Below, one piece after another: positions 7,788 to 15,510 of a stretch of 36,354 nucleotides of DNA. A program made the translations under genes and the position numbers. Source of the stretch: Solobacterium sp. (lineage in GTDB: Bacteria; Bacillota_I; Bacilli_A; Erysipelotrichales; Erysipelotrichaceae); the NCBI GenBank assembly GCA_017512555.1, contig JAFWFE010000004.1:1-36354 (forward strand), read 5' to 3'. Position 1 is the first letter of the stretch; each line of letters starts with the position of its first letter. The notes below the pieces were generated by a model. It was given only the letters and a program-made list of their open reading frames with translations, did no database searches and was not told the origin of the DNA.

Positions 7788-8993
7788 ATGTCTAATTGTT
7801 TGATAGCACAGTCCGGGGGACCGACATCCGTGATCAATGCGACGATTGCCGGTCTGATCAAGGCAAACCAGCAGGATCCTGTCTATGAACATGTGTATGG
7901 TGCACTGAACGGGATCGAAGGCATACTCGCTGAGAAGTTCGTGGAACTGACAAATCTTCCGGAAGAAGAACTCCGGATACTGATACAGACACCTTCCAGT
8001 GTCCTGGGTTCCTGCCGGTATAAACTGCAGAGAGATAATCCTGAAGATCATAAGAAACTGATTAAGATCATGGCTGAACATGATATTGAAACTTTATTCT
8101 ATATCGGTGGTACGGATGGTATGGACACGGTGGCGGATATGGCAGAATATGCCCGTGAACATGAAATCACCAACCGGAGATTTATCGGATGTCCCAAGAC
8201 GATCGATAATAACCTGGTAATGACAGATCACTGTCCCGGATATGGTTCTGCGGCGAAGTATATCGCTTTCACAGCTCTGCAATCCTGGCTGGATCTGAAC
8301 GTGTACACCAGACCGGAAGTCTTTATCCTGGAGACTATGGGTAAGGATTCCGGGTGGCTTGCGGCATCCGCATGTCTTTCCGGTATTGTGGATATCCTGA
8401 TCGTGCCGGAAGTGCCGTTTGACCAGGAAGCAGTACTGAACAGAGTCCGTGAGTGCATCAAGGAGAAGAACAAGTGTTATATCGTGATCAGTGAGGGAGC
8501 ACGGTATGCGGATGGTACATATCTGTCTTCCGACAAGGCAAAGATGGCGGCGTTTGGCTATACATTCTCCGGCGGTGCGTCGGCAATGCTGCAGAATCTG
8601 ATCCTCACGACAAATACGGCCAGCCGTGTGCGTGTACACGATCTCTCGGTATCCCAGAGATGTAATATCGTCGGGCGTTCTCTGACGGATGTGACCGAAG
8701 CCCTGAATGTCGGGGAGGTTGCGCATGAGTACTCCAAAGATAAATCCTTTACCGGAAAGATGATCATCCTGCGGCGTAAGGATACCAGGGAATACGAGGT
8801 GGAATATACGTATACAGATGCTTCTGAGGCTGCCGGCATCGTCCGTACGTTCCCGGAAGAATGGCTGCTTGCGGGAAACCGCGGAATTACCGAAGAAGCT
8901 CTGGAGTATCTTCGTCCATTGATTGAAGGATCTCCGGAACGTGTGATCAAGGATGGTCTTCCGGCATTTGTGAGACCCTATTATCTGCGTTGA
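7788..8993 (+). CDS. pfp: 6-phosphofructokinase, pyrophosphate-dependent type
   Basis: This enzyme phosphorylates fructose 6-phosphate in glycolysis, probably with PPi and reversibly. The substrate-site motif 'PKTIDNNL' has Lys where ATP-dependent enzymes have Gly (PGTIDND), and 'GGTDGMDT' carries Asp at the position that is Gly in ATP enzymes (GGDGS); both mark the PPi-using group. 'CPGYGSAAKYIAFTAL' and 'ETMGKDSGWLAASA' match the long PFK family; 401 aa fits. The usual Asn/Asp and Ser of the first motif are replaced by Thr and Gly, which is unusual. The ribosome binding site GAGGAAA precedes the ATG by about 8 nt. PPi use would save ATP in a fermenter, but donor choice is inferred from two positions only. 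Confidence 0.9.
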   Translation: MSNCLIAQSGGPTSVINATIAGLIKANQQDPVYEHVYGALNGIEGILAEKFVELTNLPEEELRILIQTPSSVLGSCRYKLQRDNPEDHKKLIKIMAEHDIETLFYIGGTDGMDTVADMAEYAREHEITNRRFIGCPKTIDNNLVMTDHCPGYGSAAKYIAFTALQSWLDLNVYTRPEVFILETMGKDSGWLAASACLSGIVDILIVPEVPFDQEAVLNRVRECIKEKNKCYIVISEGARYADGTYLSSDKAKMAAFGYTFSGGASAMLQNLILTTNTASRVRVHDLSVSQRCNIVGRSLTDVTEALNVGEVAHEYSKDKSFTGKMIILRRKDTREYEVEYTYTDASEAAGIVRTFPEEWLLAGNRGITEEALEYLRPLIEGSPERVIKDGLPAFVRPYYLR

Positions 8994-9000
8994 TTTACAG

Positions 9001-9026
9001 AAGTACAGTGATGAACTGTACTTTTC
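9001..9026 (+). terminator. Intrinsic terminator after phosphofructokinase
   Basis: A 9-bp perfect stem AAGTACAGT (9001-9009) / ACTGTACTT (9015-9023) with a 5-nt loop and a short T tract. Confidence 0.85.
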
Positions 9027-9080
9027 ATTTCTCTTTGGATATCTGTTAAACTAATCATGACAACAATAAGGAGGTTCATC

Positions 9081-10439
9081 ATGAACATTCTGGTACTCAA
9101 CGGCTCACCGGCAGGGAAGAATAGTATTACCCTGCAGACAACAGAGTATCTTCAGGCATGCGGTCTGATGGAATCCTGCAGGATCCTGGATGTCGGACAA
9201 AGAATCAAGGCTATGGAAAAAGACTTCCGTGAAGCCGGAGAATTACTGGTACAGGCAGACCTGATCCTGTTTGTCTATCCGGTATATACGTTTCTGGTTC
9301 CTTCCCAGTTACATCGCTTTATTGAACTGATCAAGGAGAAGAATATCGATCTCTCTGGGAAGTACGCAGCCCAGATCACCACATCCAAGCACTTCTACGA
9401 CATGACTGTGCATCGCTTCATTGAGGATAACTGCCACGATCTGGGGCTGAAATACATCGGCGGTTTATCAGCAGACATGGATGATCTCCTGCATGAGAAA
9501 GGGCAGCAGGAAGCCCGGGATTTCTTCTCTTTTGTGTTGTGGAACATGGACCATGGAACCTATAAACATAATTGGATACGGGAGAGTACGAAGGAAAGAC
9601 ACAAAGCAACCGTACAGGGTATAAATACGATGACAAGGAAAGGTACGGCAGCCGTCGTCTATGATGATGATCCGGATTCTCCAGACACGTATTTACAGGC
9701 AATGCTGGAAAGATTCCGTAACCGGACTTCCCTGAATTGTCAGATGATCAATCTTCGTGAATTTCCTTTTGCGGGAGGATGTCTCGGGTGTTTCCACTGC
9801 GCTGTAGACGGCACATGCGTATACAAGGATGGCTTTGACACATACCTGAGAGAGAATATCAACAGTGCGGACGCAGTGATCTACGCCTTCCGGATCCAGG
9901 ATCATTCCATGGGCAGTCGCTTCAAGATGTACGATGACAGACAGTTCTGTAACGGTCACCGTACCGTGACCATGGGAAAGCCTGTGGGATATCTCGTGGA
10001 TGGTATCTTATCTGAGGAAGAAAATCTGCGTACGGTGATTGAGGCGCGGGCAGAAGTCGGCGGAAACTTCCTGGCCGGAATCGCCTGTGATGAAGATGCC
10101 CCGGATCAGGCAATTGACCAGCTGGCAGATACGATTGAGTACGCTGTTAATCACAACTACCAGCAGCCCAAAAACTTCTATGGTGTAGGTGGTCTGAAGA
10201 TCTTCCGTGATCTGATCTGGCAGATGCAGGGGTTGATGAAGGAGGATCACCGTTTCTACAAGGAACATGGTTTCTACGACTTCCCGCAGAAGAAAAAAGG
10301 GATGATCGTGGCTATGTACGTGGTATCTTCCCTGATGAATAACAAGACACTGAAAAAGAAGATCCCGGTGAATATGACCGAGGGGATGTTGATGCCGTAT
10401 AAGGCAGTCATAGAGAAGACAAGGAAAAACAAAGGATAA
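9081..10439 (+). CDS. Tandem flavodoxin-fold NAD(P)H-dependent oxidoreductase
   Basis: The protein has two flavodoxin-like (FMN reductase/WrbA-type) halves. The first begins 'MNILVLNGSPAGKNSIT', the FMN phosphate loop, with 'ADLILFVYPVYTFLVPSQLHRFIELI' as the next FMN-contact segment. The second starts near residue 190, with 'GCLGCFHCAVDGTCVYKDGFDTYLREN' and 'ADAVIYAFRIQDHSMGSRFKMYDDR', the four-Cys pattern seen in related iron-sulfur flavoproteins and NAD(P)H oxidoreductases. A 100-aa C-terminal region without clear domain follows. The start is ATG 9081, 7-8 nt after AGGAGG; the frame extends upstream to 9057 without a site. Substrate unknown. It is monocistronic, bounded by terminators. Confidence 0.82.
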   Translation: MNILVLNGSPAGKNSITLQTTEYLQACGLMESCRILDVGQRIKAMEKDFREAGELLVQADLILFVYPVYTFLVPSQLHRFIELIKEKNIDLSGKYAAQITTSKHFYDMTVHRFIEDNCHDLGLKYIGGLSADMDDLLHEKGQQEARDFFSFVLWNMDHGTYKHNWIRESTKERHKATVQGINTMTRKGTAAVVYDDDPDSPDTYLQAMLERFRNRTSLNCQMINLREFPFAGGCLGCFHCAVDGTCVYKDGFDTYLRENINSADAVIYAFRIQDHSMGSRFKMYDDRQFCNGHRTVTMGKPVGYLVDGILSEEENLRTVIEARAEVGGNFLAGIACDEDAPDQAIDQLADTIEYAVNHNYQQPKNFYGVGGLKIFRDLIWQMQGLMKEDHRFYKEHGFYDFPQKKKGMIVAMYVVSSLMNNKTLKKKIPVNMTEGMLMPYKAVIEKTRKNKG

Positions 10440-10442
10440 GAA

Positions 10443-10469
10443 AATGACCAGTATAACTGGTCATTATTT
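10443..10469. terminator. Bidirectional terminator between convergent genes
   Basis: A perfect 9-bp stem AATGACCAG (10443-10451) / CTGGTCATT (10457-10465) with A-rich and T-rich flanks on both sides. It lies just after the flavodoxin gene's stop and overlaps the aldo/keto reductase stop codon (10464-10466), so it serves both. Confidence 0.88.
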
Positions 10470-11462
10470 ATCAAGTACAGGTACCTGGGCAGGTGCTGCT
10501 TTTTCACTCATTAACAGGCAGTCTTCCTCACTTAGATCAATATCGAAGCACTTCACGGTGTCCCGCATCGTTTCTGCGCGGCGGAAGCCAACCAGCAGAT
10601 TCAGGTCGGGATACTGTTTCAGAGTCCAGGCTTCAATCAGATTCGCGTAGGAACACTGGTATTTCTCACATAACGGAGTCAGTGTTTCATCGAACAAGGT
10701 GTGGATGGCACTCTTGATCGGTTCATGGATCCATGGCAGTTTGCCGCGTACATCTCCGGCAGGGAATTCCTTGTCCACAAACGCAGGGTCGGTCAGGAAC
10801 CCTTCTTCCAACGCGCCGTATACCTGGAACGTAGTACCGTATCTCCGGCAATTCTCAAAGTAATCATAACCATGGAAGGGAGATAACAAGCTGAAGAATT
10901 CCTGCACCGCTGCCACATGTCCGTATTTCTCGTATTCCGCAAGATCTTCCGGCTGGGAGTTGGACAGGGCGATTGCCCGGATCTTTCCTTCTTTGATCAG
11001 ATCCTGCAGGGCACCCATGGTTTCTTCCACAGGCCAGGATTTACATACATAGTGGACAACTACAGAATCGATATAATCGGTCTGTAAACGTAACAGGGAG
11101 TCTTCGACATCCTGTTTTACCGCTCTTGCGCTGGTATCGTTATTTACCGTCACACCATCTCTGGAATAGTGGTAATTCCCGCCGTCACCTCGCCAGTTCA
11201 GGGAACACTTGGTCTGCAGGACAAAGTCTTCTCTCTGGCCTTTCAGAGCTTCACCAAGCAGTTTTTCCGACATGGATGTGCCATAGACAGGGGCAGTGTC
11301 AATATAGTTGATTCCGAGATCTTTGGCTTCCTTTAACAAAGCACGTACATGTCCGGCATCCAGCGCCATATCCGGCCACACGATACCTCCGCCGATTCCC
11401 CATGTGCCAAACGCGATCTGTGATACTTCTATACCGGTATTTCCGAGATTCATGTATTTCAT
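10464..11462 (-). CDS. Aldo/keto reductase
   Basis: Aldo/keto reductases reduce aldehydes and ketones with NADPH in a TIM barrel. The catalytic tetrad is visible: D55 and Y60 in 'YIDTAPVYGTSMSEKLLGEAL', K85 in 'FVLQTKCSLNW', H137 in 'DYIDSVVVHYV'. The N-terminus 'MKYMNLGNTGIEVSQIAFGTWGIGG' and the NADPH-phosphate segment 'NLLVGFRRAETMRDTVKCFD' fit the bacterial YghZ/IolS-like branch. 332 aa is normal. I start at 11462 because GGAG precedes it and it matches family N-termini; upstream in-frame ATGs exist. Leftward, convergent with the flavodoxin gene, divergent from the CPBP gene. Substrate not predictable. Confidence 0.93.
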   Translation of the reverse strand: MKYMNLGNTGIEVSQIAFGTWGIGGGIVWPDMALDAGHVRALLKEAKDLGINYIDTAPVYGTSMSEKLLGEALKGQREDFVLQTKCSLNWRGDGGNYHYSRDGVTVNNDTSARAVKQDVEDSLLRLQTDYIDSVVVHYVCKSWPVEETMGALQDLIKEGKIRAIALSNSQPEDLAEYEKYGHVAAVQEFFSLLSPFHGYDYFENCRRYGTTFQVYGALEEGFLTDPAFVDKEFPAGDVRGKLPWIHEPIKSAIHTLFDETLTPLCEKYQCSYANLIEAWTLKQYPDLNLLVGFRRAETMRDTVKCFDIDLSEEDCLLMSEKAAPAQVPVLDK

Positions 11463-11494
11463 ACAGGTTGACTCCTTTATCTGTATCATCATAG

Positions 11495-11510
11495 CATAGA
11501 TAAATCTATG
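11495..11510. promoter_or_regulatory. Palindrome in divergent intergenic region, possible operator
   Basis: CATAGAT-AA-ATCTATG is a perfect 7-bp inverted repeat around a 2-nt centre. It covers the -35 position of the rightward CPBP promoter and lies 33 nt upstream of the leftward reductase ATG, a place where a dimeric regulator could control both genes. No known consensus is recognised. Confidence 0.45.
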
Positions 11511-11520
11511 TCTGACAGAG

Positions 11521-11526
11521 TATAAT
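11521..11526 (+). promoter_or_regulatory. -10 element of the CPBP protease gene
   Basis: TATAAT 27 nt before the ATG. The surrounding AGTATAATAAACAG is the same as at the ABC-F promoter (5872-5885), supporting both as genuine. A -35 would fall in the palindrome at 11495-11510. Confidence 0.65.
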
Positions 11527-11553
11527 AAACAGTAAAGGAAAAGAGATTACATT

Positions 11554-12504
11554 ATGATAGATAAATACTTGCGTGCCTGCAGAAAATGGACAGACATTTT
11601 CCTGATTGCGGGAATATTGTCTGTTGTGGTGACAATTCTGGCTGCTCTCGTTGGTGCGGTCATCCTGAAGATACCGGTCATCAGCCATCTGATTGTCAGT
11701 ATCACACAGAGTGAAACTCTCACCGTATTCATGAGAGATTATCTGTTATTTATCGGAATCTGGGTTGTGGTAATACTGATCATCCTGATCTTCCCGGGGA
11801 ACCGGCCGATGTTGAAAGCTTTCGGCTTCAACGGTAAGAAGAATACACTGCCGGGGTTAGGCATTGGTTTGCTGCTGGGATTCTGCGCAAACGGATTCTG
11901 TGTGCTGATGTCATGCCTGATGAAGGATATCAAGTTGTCGTATTTCGGGTTCGAACCGCTGATCCTCATCGCTTTCCTGATTTCGGTATTCATTCAGTCC
12001 GGTGCGGAAGAACTGGCAGACCGTCTGTATCTGTACCAGAAACTGAGAAGAAGGTATAAGAACCCGTGGGTGGCGATCCTGTTCAATGCGCTGGTCTTCA
12101 TGTCCCTGCATCTGCTCAATCCGGGATTTACGGCATTGGCAGGAGCACAGATCTTCATCGTCGGTGTTGTGTGTTCACTGTTTGTCTACTATTACGATGG
12201 CCTGTGGATTGCGATTGGCTTCCATACCGCGTGGAATTATACACAGAATCTGATCTTTGGTCTTCCCAACAGCGGAATCGTATCCGAATACTCGATCTTT
12301 ACACTGGAGGCTGCGTCTGCGCGCAACGGTCTGTTCTACAATGTGAATTTCGGTGTGGAGGGCAGTATCGGCGCATCGATCGTCATTGCCTTGATCGGTG
12401 TATATATGATCGTAAGGAATAAGGGGAAAAAAGAGAATACAGATTACTGGGCTGACATGGAAGCGGAAAAACTGTCATCCGTGAAAGATGACACGAATTC
12501 CTGA
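11554..12504 (+). CDS. CPBP family intramembrane metalloprotease
   Basis: CPBP (CAAX protease and bacteriocin-processing, ABI) proteins are multi-pass membrane proteases. The three motifs are intact: EExxxR as E152-E153-R157 in 'SGAEELADRLYL', FxxxH as F182-H186 in 'VFMSLHLL', and H224/N228 in 'GFHTAWNYTQN'. About eight hydrophobic segments are visible across 316 aa, and a charged tail ends the protein. It stands alone under its own promoter, with no bacteriocin gene nearby, so a role in processing or self-immunity cannot be argued from context. Confidence 0.9.
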   Translation: MIDKYLRACRKWTDIFLIAGILSVVVTILAALVGAVILKIPVISHLIVSITQSETLTVFMRDYLLFIGIWVVVILIILIFPGNRPMLKAFGFNGKKNTLPGLGIGLLLGFCANGFCVLMSCLMKDIKLSYFGFEPLILIAFLISVFIQSGAEELADRLYLYQKLRRRYKNPWVAILFNALVFMSLHLLNPGFTALAGAQIFIVGVVCSLFVYYYDGLWIAIGFHTAWNYTQNLIFGLPNSGIVSEYSIFTLEAASARNGLFYNVNFGVEGSIGASIVIALIGVYMIVRNKGKKENTDYWADMEAEKLSSVKDDTNS

Positions 12505-12525
12505 TTCTTTATACGAGAGTATACT
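12498..12525 (+). promoter_or_regulatory. Possible promoter of the amidohydrolase-like gene
   Basis: TATACT (12520-12525) with a poor -35 (TTCCTG, 12498-12503, spacing 16). It overlaps the end of the CPBP gene; no terminator is seen between the two, so cotranscription is equally possible. Confidence 0.35.
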
Positions 12526-12556
12526 TGTTTAAATAATCCTGGGGAGGAGAAAAGAC

Positions 12557-13504
12557 ATGCGTGATTATCCGGTCATCGATCTCTGCCTCGATATGCCTAT
12601 GCAAGCAGACGAGTACATTCAGACACTCACCAACATGTGTCTGGATCCAAACTTCCGCGGATACAAATCAGCCTACGCGCCGGGGATTGCCGGTCAGATC
12701 GGATTAAACATCGAAGAACTGGATCAGATTCTGGAGAGAGAAGGGGAAGAAGCCTGGAAGAAGATTGTCGATGATGCCGCAAGGAAAAATGCGATGACTC
12801 CGGATAAATTCGTGGAATATCTGGATTCCATCAATGTCGCCTGGGGAATCACCTGTGACAGCCGTCATGACAACCAGAAGACAGCAGAGATCGTACATGC
12901 CTATCCGGACAGATTCAAGGGGTTTATCTTTGTGGATCCCAACAAGGGAATGGAAGCTGTGCGTGAACTGGAAAAGTGTGTGAAAGATTACGGTCTGCAC
13001 GCTCTGTATCTTACAGCTTTCCGCACACATCTGCCGGCGAATGACAAGAAGAATTATCCTCTCTATGCCAAAGCCTGCGAACTTGGGATACCTGTACATA
13101 TTTACAGCAGTCTGAACTTATCCAAGGCTGTACCGTATGATATCGGTCATCCCCGGTATATCGATGAAGTCGCCAGAGATTTTCCTGAACTGAGGATCAT
13201 GGCAGGGGTATCCGGCTGGCCGTGGGTACTGGACTTTATTTCTCTGGCGTACCGTCACCAGAATGTCTATCTCAATTTTGAGACCCATGAGCCAAGAAAA
13301 ATGAATATGCGGGGATCCGGGTATGAACCGTACCTGTTCTATGCGGAAAGCAGTATAAAGGACAGAATCTGTTTCGCGTCGAACTGGACAACACAATCCA
13401 TCTCCGTGGATGATCTTGTTAAACAGGTGGAGGATCTGCCTCTGCAGAAAGATACGATCCAGCGTATTCTGTATACCAACGCAGCGGAATTCTACAACAG
13501 ATAA
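12557..13504 (+). CDS. Amidohydrolase_2-fold protein lacking metal ligands
   Basis: The 315-aa protein follows the Amidohydro_2 (COG2159) TIM-barrel pattern: 'NYPLYAKACELGIPVHIYSS', 'IDEVARDFPELRIMAGVSGWPWVLDFISLAYRHQNVYLNFETHEP', and 'ILYTNAAEFYNR' at the end. Yet the usual metal ligands are all replaced: the N-terminal HxH reads 'DLCLD', the strand-5 His (normally xIHxG) is Tyr in 'HIYSS', the strand-6 His is missing in 'MAGVSGWPW', and the terminal GSDYP Asp is Asn in 'FASNWTT'. It may be a non-hydrolytic relative (lyase, binding protein) or a pseudoenzyme, though the frame is intact and has a strong GGGGAGGAG site. Known family members include decarboxylases and hydratases. Confidence 0.8.
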   Translation: MRDYPVIDLCLDMPMQADEYIQTLTNMCLDPNFRGYKSAYAPGIAGQIGLNIEELDQILEREGEEAWKKIVDDAARKNAMTPDKFVEYLDSINVAWGITCDSRHDNQKTAEIVHAYPDRFKGFIFVDPNKGMEAVRELEKCVKDYGLHALYLTAFRTHLPANDKKNYPLYAKACELGIPVHIYSSLNLSKAVPYDIGHPRYIDEVARDFPELRIMAGVSGWPWVLDFISLAYRHQNVYLNFETHEPRKMNMRGSGYEPYLFYAESSIKDRICFASNWTTQSISVDDLVKQVEDLPLQKDTIQRILYTNAAEFYNR

Positions 13505-13509
13505 CCAGG

Positions 13510-13540
13510 AAATGCACGTCTATGAAGCGTGCATTTTATA
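13510..13540 (+). terminator. Intrinsic terminator
   Basis: A 9-bp perfect stem AAATGCACG (13510-13518) / CGTGCATTT (13528-13536) with a 9-nt loop and a T-rich tail, ending the amidohydrolase-like transcript. Confidence 0.82.
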
Positions 13541-13553
13541 TACGCAAATTTAT

Positions 13554-13571
13554 CTGTGAAGATATTCACAA
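13554..13571. promoter_or_regulatory. Rex operator upstream of the alcohol dehydrogenase gene
   Basis: CTGTGAA-GATA-TTCACAA matches the Rex consensus TTGTGAA-N4-TTCACAA at 13 of 14 specified positions; the inner arms TGTGAA/TTCACA are perfectly inverted. It lies 69 nt upstream of the ATG and directly against the proposed -35. The cognate regulator Rex is encoded at 3802 in this window. Confidence 0.83.
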
Positions 13572-13572
13572 G

Positions 13573-13600
13573 TTAACAAAAATATAGTAATATATATACA
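13573..13600 (+). promoter_or_regulatory. Putative promoter of the alcohol dehydrogenase gene
   Basis: TTAACA (13573-13578), 16-nt spacer, TATACA (13595-13600). Other AT-rich hexamers in 13583-13598 could serve as the -10 instead. The Rex operator ends 1 nt before the -35. Confidence 0.5.
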
Positions 13601-13640
13601 GCAGTGATCCGTTAATCGCGGATAAGAAAGGAATTATTGT

Positions 13641-14795
13641 ATGGCAAACAGATTTATCTTAAATGAGACTTCGTATCATGGCGCAGGGGCGATCAAAGAG
13701 ATCGTTACCGAATTCAAGGCAAGAGGCTTCAAGAAAGCTTTCGTGGCTTCTGATCCGGATTTGTTAAAGTTTGGTGTGACAGCCAAAGTTACAGATCTTC
13801 TGGATGAAGCAGGTATTCCGTACGCAGTCTATTCCAATATCCAGCCGAACCCGACAATTGAGAATGTCCAGTCCGGTGTCAAGGCTTTTGCGGAAGCAGG
13901 TGCAGATGTCATTATCGCAATCGGCGGCGGTTCCTCCATGGATACCTCCAAGGCTATCGGTATTATCAACACCAACCCGGAATTTGCGGATGTTCGTTCT
14001 CTGGAGGGTGTAGCACCCACAAAGAATCCCTGTACACCGATTCTGGCAGTTCCTACAACAGCCGGTACAGCCGCAGAAGTAACGATCAACTATGTCATTA
14101 CCGATCCTGAATACAAGAGAAAATTCGTCTGTGTAGACGTTCATGATATCCCGGTTGTCGCGTTTGTGGATCCTGAGATGATGTCCACGATGCCGGCAGG
14201 ACTGACAGCCGCTACCGGTATGGATGCCCTCACCCATGCAATCGAAGGTTATATTACAGGCGGTGCCTGGGAACTTTCCGATATGTTCCATATCAAGGCA
14301 ATCCAGATGATTGCGAAGAATCTGCGCGGTGCCGTCAAGAACGAACCGGAAGGCAGAGAAGCCATGGCTCTGGCACAGTATATTGCCGGTATGGGATTCT
14401 CCAACGTAGGTCTTGGTGTAGATCACTCCATGGCACATACGCTCTCCGCATACTACAACATGCCTCATGGCAAGGCTTGTGCGACATTACTGCCTACTGT
14501 CATGGCATACAACGCCCCGGTTACCGGTGAAAAGTATAGAGATATCGCAGCTGCTTTCGGTGTTGAAGGTGCCTACACAATGCCTCTGGAAGAAGCACGT
14601 AACGCGGCTGTTGCGGCAGTGAAACAGCTTGGGGAAGATGTCGGTATCACAATGAGTCTGAAGGGTGTCGTACCTCTGGAAGATGTTGACGCATTATCCG
14701 CGGATGCTCTGAAGGATGCCTGCACACCGGGTAACCCGAGACCTGTGACCGTAGAAGATATCAAGGCAATGTTCCTGAGTCTGATCGAAGCGTAA
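13641..14795 (+). CDS. fucO: Iron-dependent alcohol dehydrogenase, lactaldehyde reductase type
   Basis: A group III iron-containing alcohol dehydrogenase very close to E. coli FucO, which reduces L-lactaldehyde to 1,2-propanediol with NADH. Shared stretches include the N-terminus 'MANRFILNETSYHGAGAI', the NAD-binding 'IAIGGGSSMDTSKAIGII', 'PTTAGTAAEVTINYVITD' and 'ATGMDALTHAIEGYITGGAW'. Iron ligands by alignment are D195, H199, H262 and H276. 384 aa matches FucO (383). No fucose or rhamnose genes lie beside it, so in this organism it may act on other short aldehydes to recycle NADH. Rex control from the upstream operator fits that: transcription rises when NADH accumulates. It ends in a strong terminator. 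Confidence 0.92.
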   Translation: MANRFILNETSYHGAGAIKEIVTEFKARGFKKAFVASDPDLLKFGVTAKVTDLLDEAGIPYAVYSNIQPNPTIENVQSGVKAFAEAGADVIIAIGGGSSMDTSKAIGIINTNPEFADVRSLEGVAPTKNPCTPILAVPTTAGTAAEVTINYVITDPEYKRKFVCVDVHDIPVVAFVDPEMMSTMPAGLTAATGMDALTHAIEGYITGGAWELSDMFHIKAIQMIAKNLRGAVKNEPEGREAMALAQYIAGMGFSNVGLGVDHSMAHTLSAYYNMPHGKACATLLPTVMAYNAPVTGEKYRDIAAAFGVEGAYTMPLEEARNAAVAAVKQLGEDVGITMSLKGVVPLEDVDALSADALKDACTPGNPRPVTVEDIKAMFLSLIEA

Positions 14796-14816
14796 ATATT
14801 TCTCTCGAGCGAAAAG

Positions 14817-14847
14817 AATACCTGTGCTATGGCACGGGTATTTTTTA
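14817..14847 (+). terminator. Intrinsic terminator after the alcohol dehydrogenase gene
   Basis: An 11-bp stem AATACCTGTGC (14817-14827) / GCACGGGTATT (14832-14842) with one G-U pair, a TATG loop and a T tract. Confidence 0.92.
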
Positions 14848-14904
14848 TAGTATAGTGGAATTACAGAGAATGCGGTACTGACACAATTAGCGGAGGAATG
14901 CGTC

Positions 14905-15489
14905 ATGGGAGTATTTGAAAAGAATGAACTGGATAAACTTTTTGATAACGAAAGTGATTACGGGAAGAAACACCGTTTTCCTGAAGTGACGGAAGAACTG
15001 ATCCGGAGGGCAGAAGAAACGATGGGATATAAACTGCCTGCCTCCTACAGGGAACTGCTGGAGTATCAGAACGGCGGTGTAATCAGTGACGCCTTGGATG
15101 AAGCCTGGCTGACGGAGATCTACGGTATTTCTCCGGATCCGGATAATTTTGAAGGACTGGAAGCCATGTTTGATAACTGGAAGAATGAATGGGAATATCC
15201 CGATATCGGTATACCGTTTGGGGAAACTGCGTCTGCCGGACATGATATGTATTATATGGACTTCCGGTATAAAGATGCGGATGGCGAGCCGAGAATTGTC
15301 CGGATCGATAATGAAATGGATAATGAAATATACTATGTCGCGGAGAATCTCGCAGAGTTTATCCGACTGGTTCTGCGGAATGAGCCGCCGGAAGAAACAC
15401 CTACAGGAGAAGGCGGACCTGTGAAAAATACACCACCGGAGAAACCAGAAAAGAAGTCATTCTTTGAAAAGTTATTCCGCAAAGTATAA
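14905..15489 (+). CDS. SMI1/KNR4 (SUKH-1) domain protein
   Basis: The SUKH fold is recognised from 'TEELIRRAEETMGYKLPASYRELLEYQNGG' (about residues 31-60), the acidic middle 'FGETASAGHDMYYMDFR' and 'IYYVAENLAEFIRLVLRN' at the end of the domain. A low-complexity Pro/Glu/Lys linker and the short tail 'FFEKLFRKV' follow, giving 194 aa. SUKH proteins are often immunity proteins for contact-dependent or polymorphic toxins, but many are solitary and of unknown role. No toxin, Rhs or secretion gene is near. It has its own GGAGG site and is followed 21 nt later by the dipeptidase gene with no terminator, so the two may be cotranscribed. Confidence 0.82.
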   Translation: MGVFEKNELDKLFDNESDYGKKHRFPEVTEELIRRAEETMGYKLPASYRELLEYQNGGVISDALDEAWLTEIYGISPDPDNFEGLEAMFDNWKNEWEYPDIGIPFGETASAGHDMYYMDFRYKDADGEPRIVRIDNEMDNEIYYVAENLAEFIRLVLRNEPPEETPTGEGGPVKNTPPEKPEKKSFFEKLFRKV

Positions 15490-15510
15490 TAAGAGAAAGA
15501 GGTAACAGAG

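Noticed and set aside
11554..12504. CPBP gene as part of a bacteriocin immunity locus
   Set aside because: No bacteriocin precursor, leader peptide or exporter is found in the neighbourhood.
13764..14468. 234-aa leftward open frame opposite fucO
   Set aside because: Antisense shadow with atypical composition (many Cys and His) and no initiation site.
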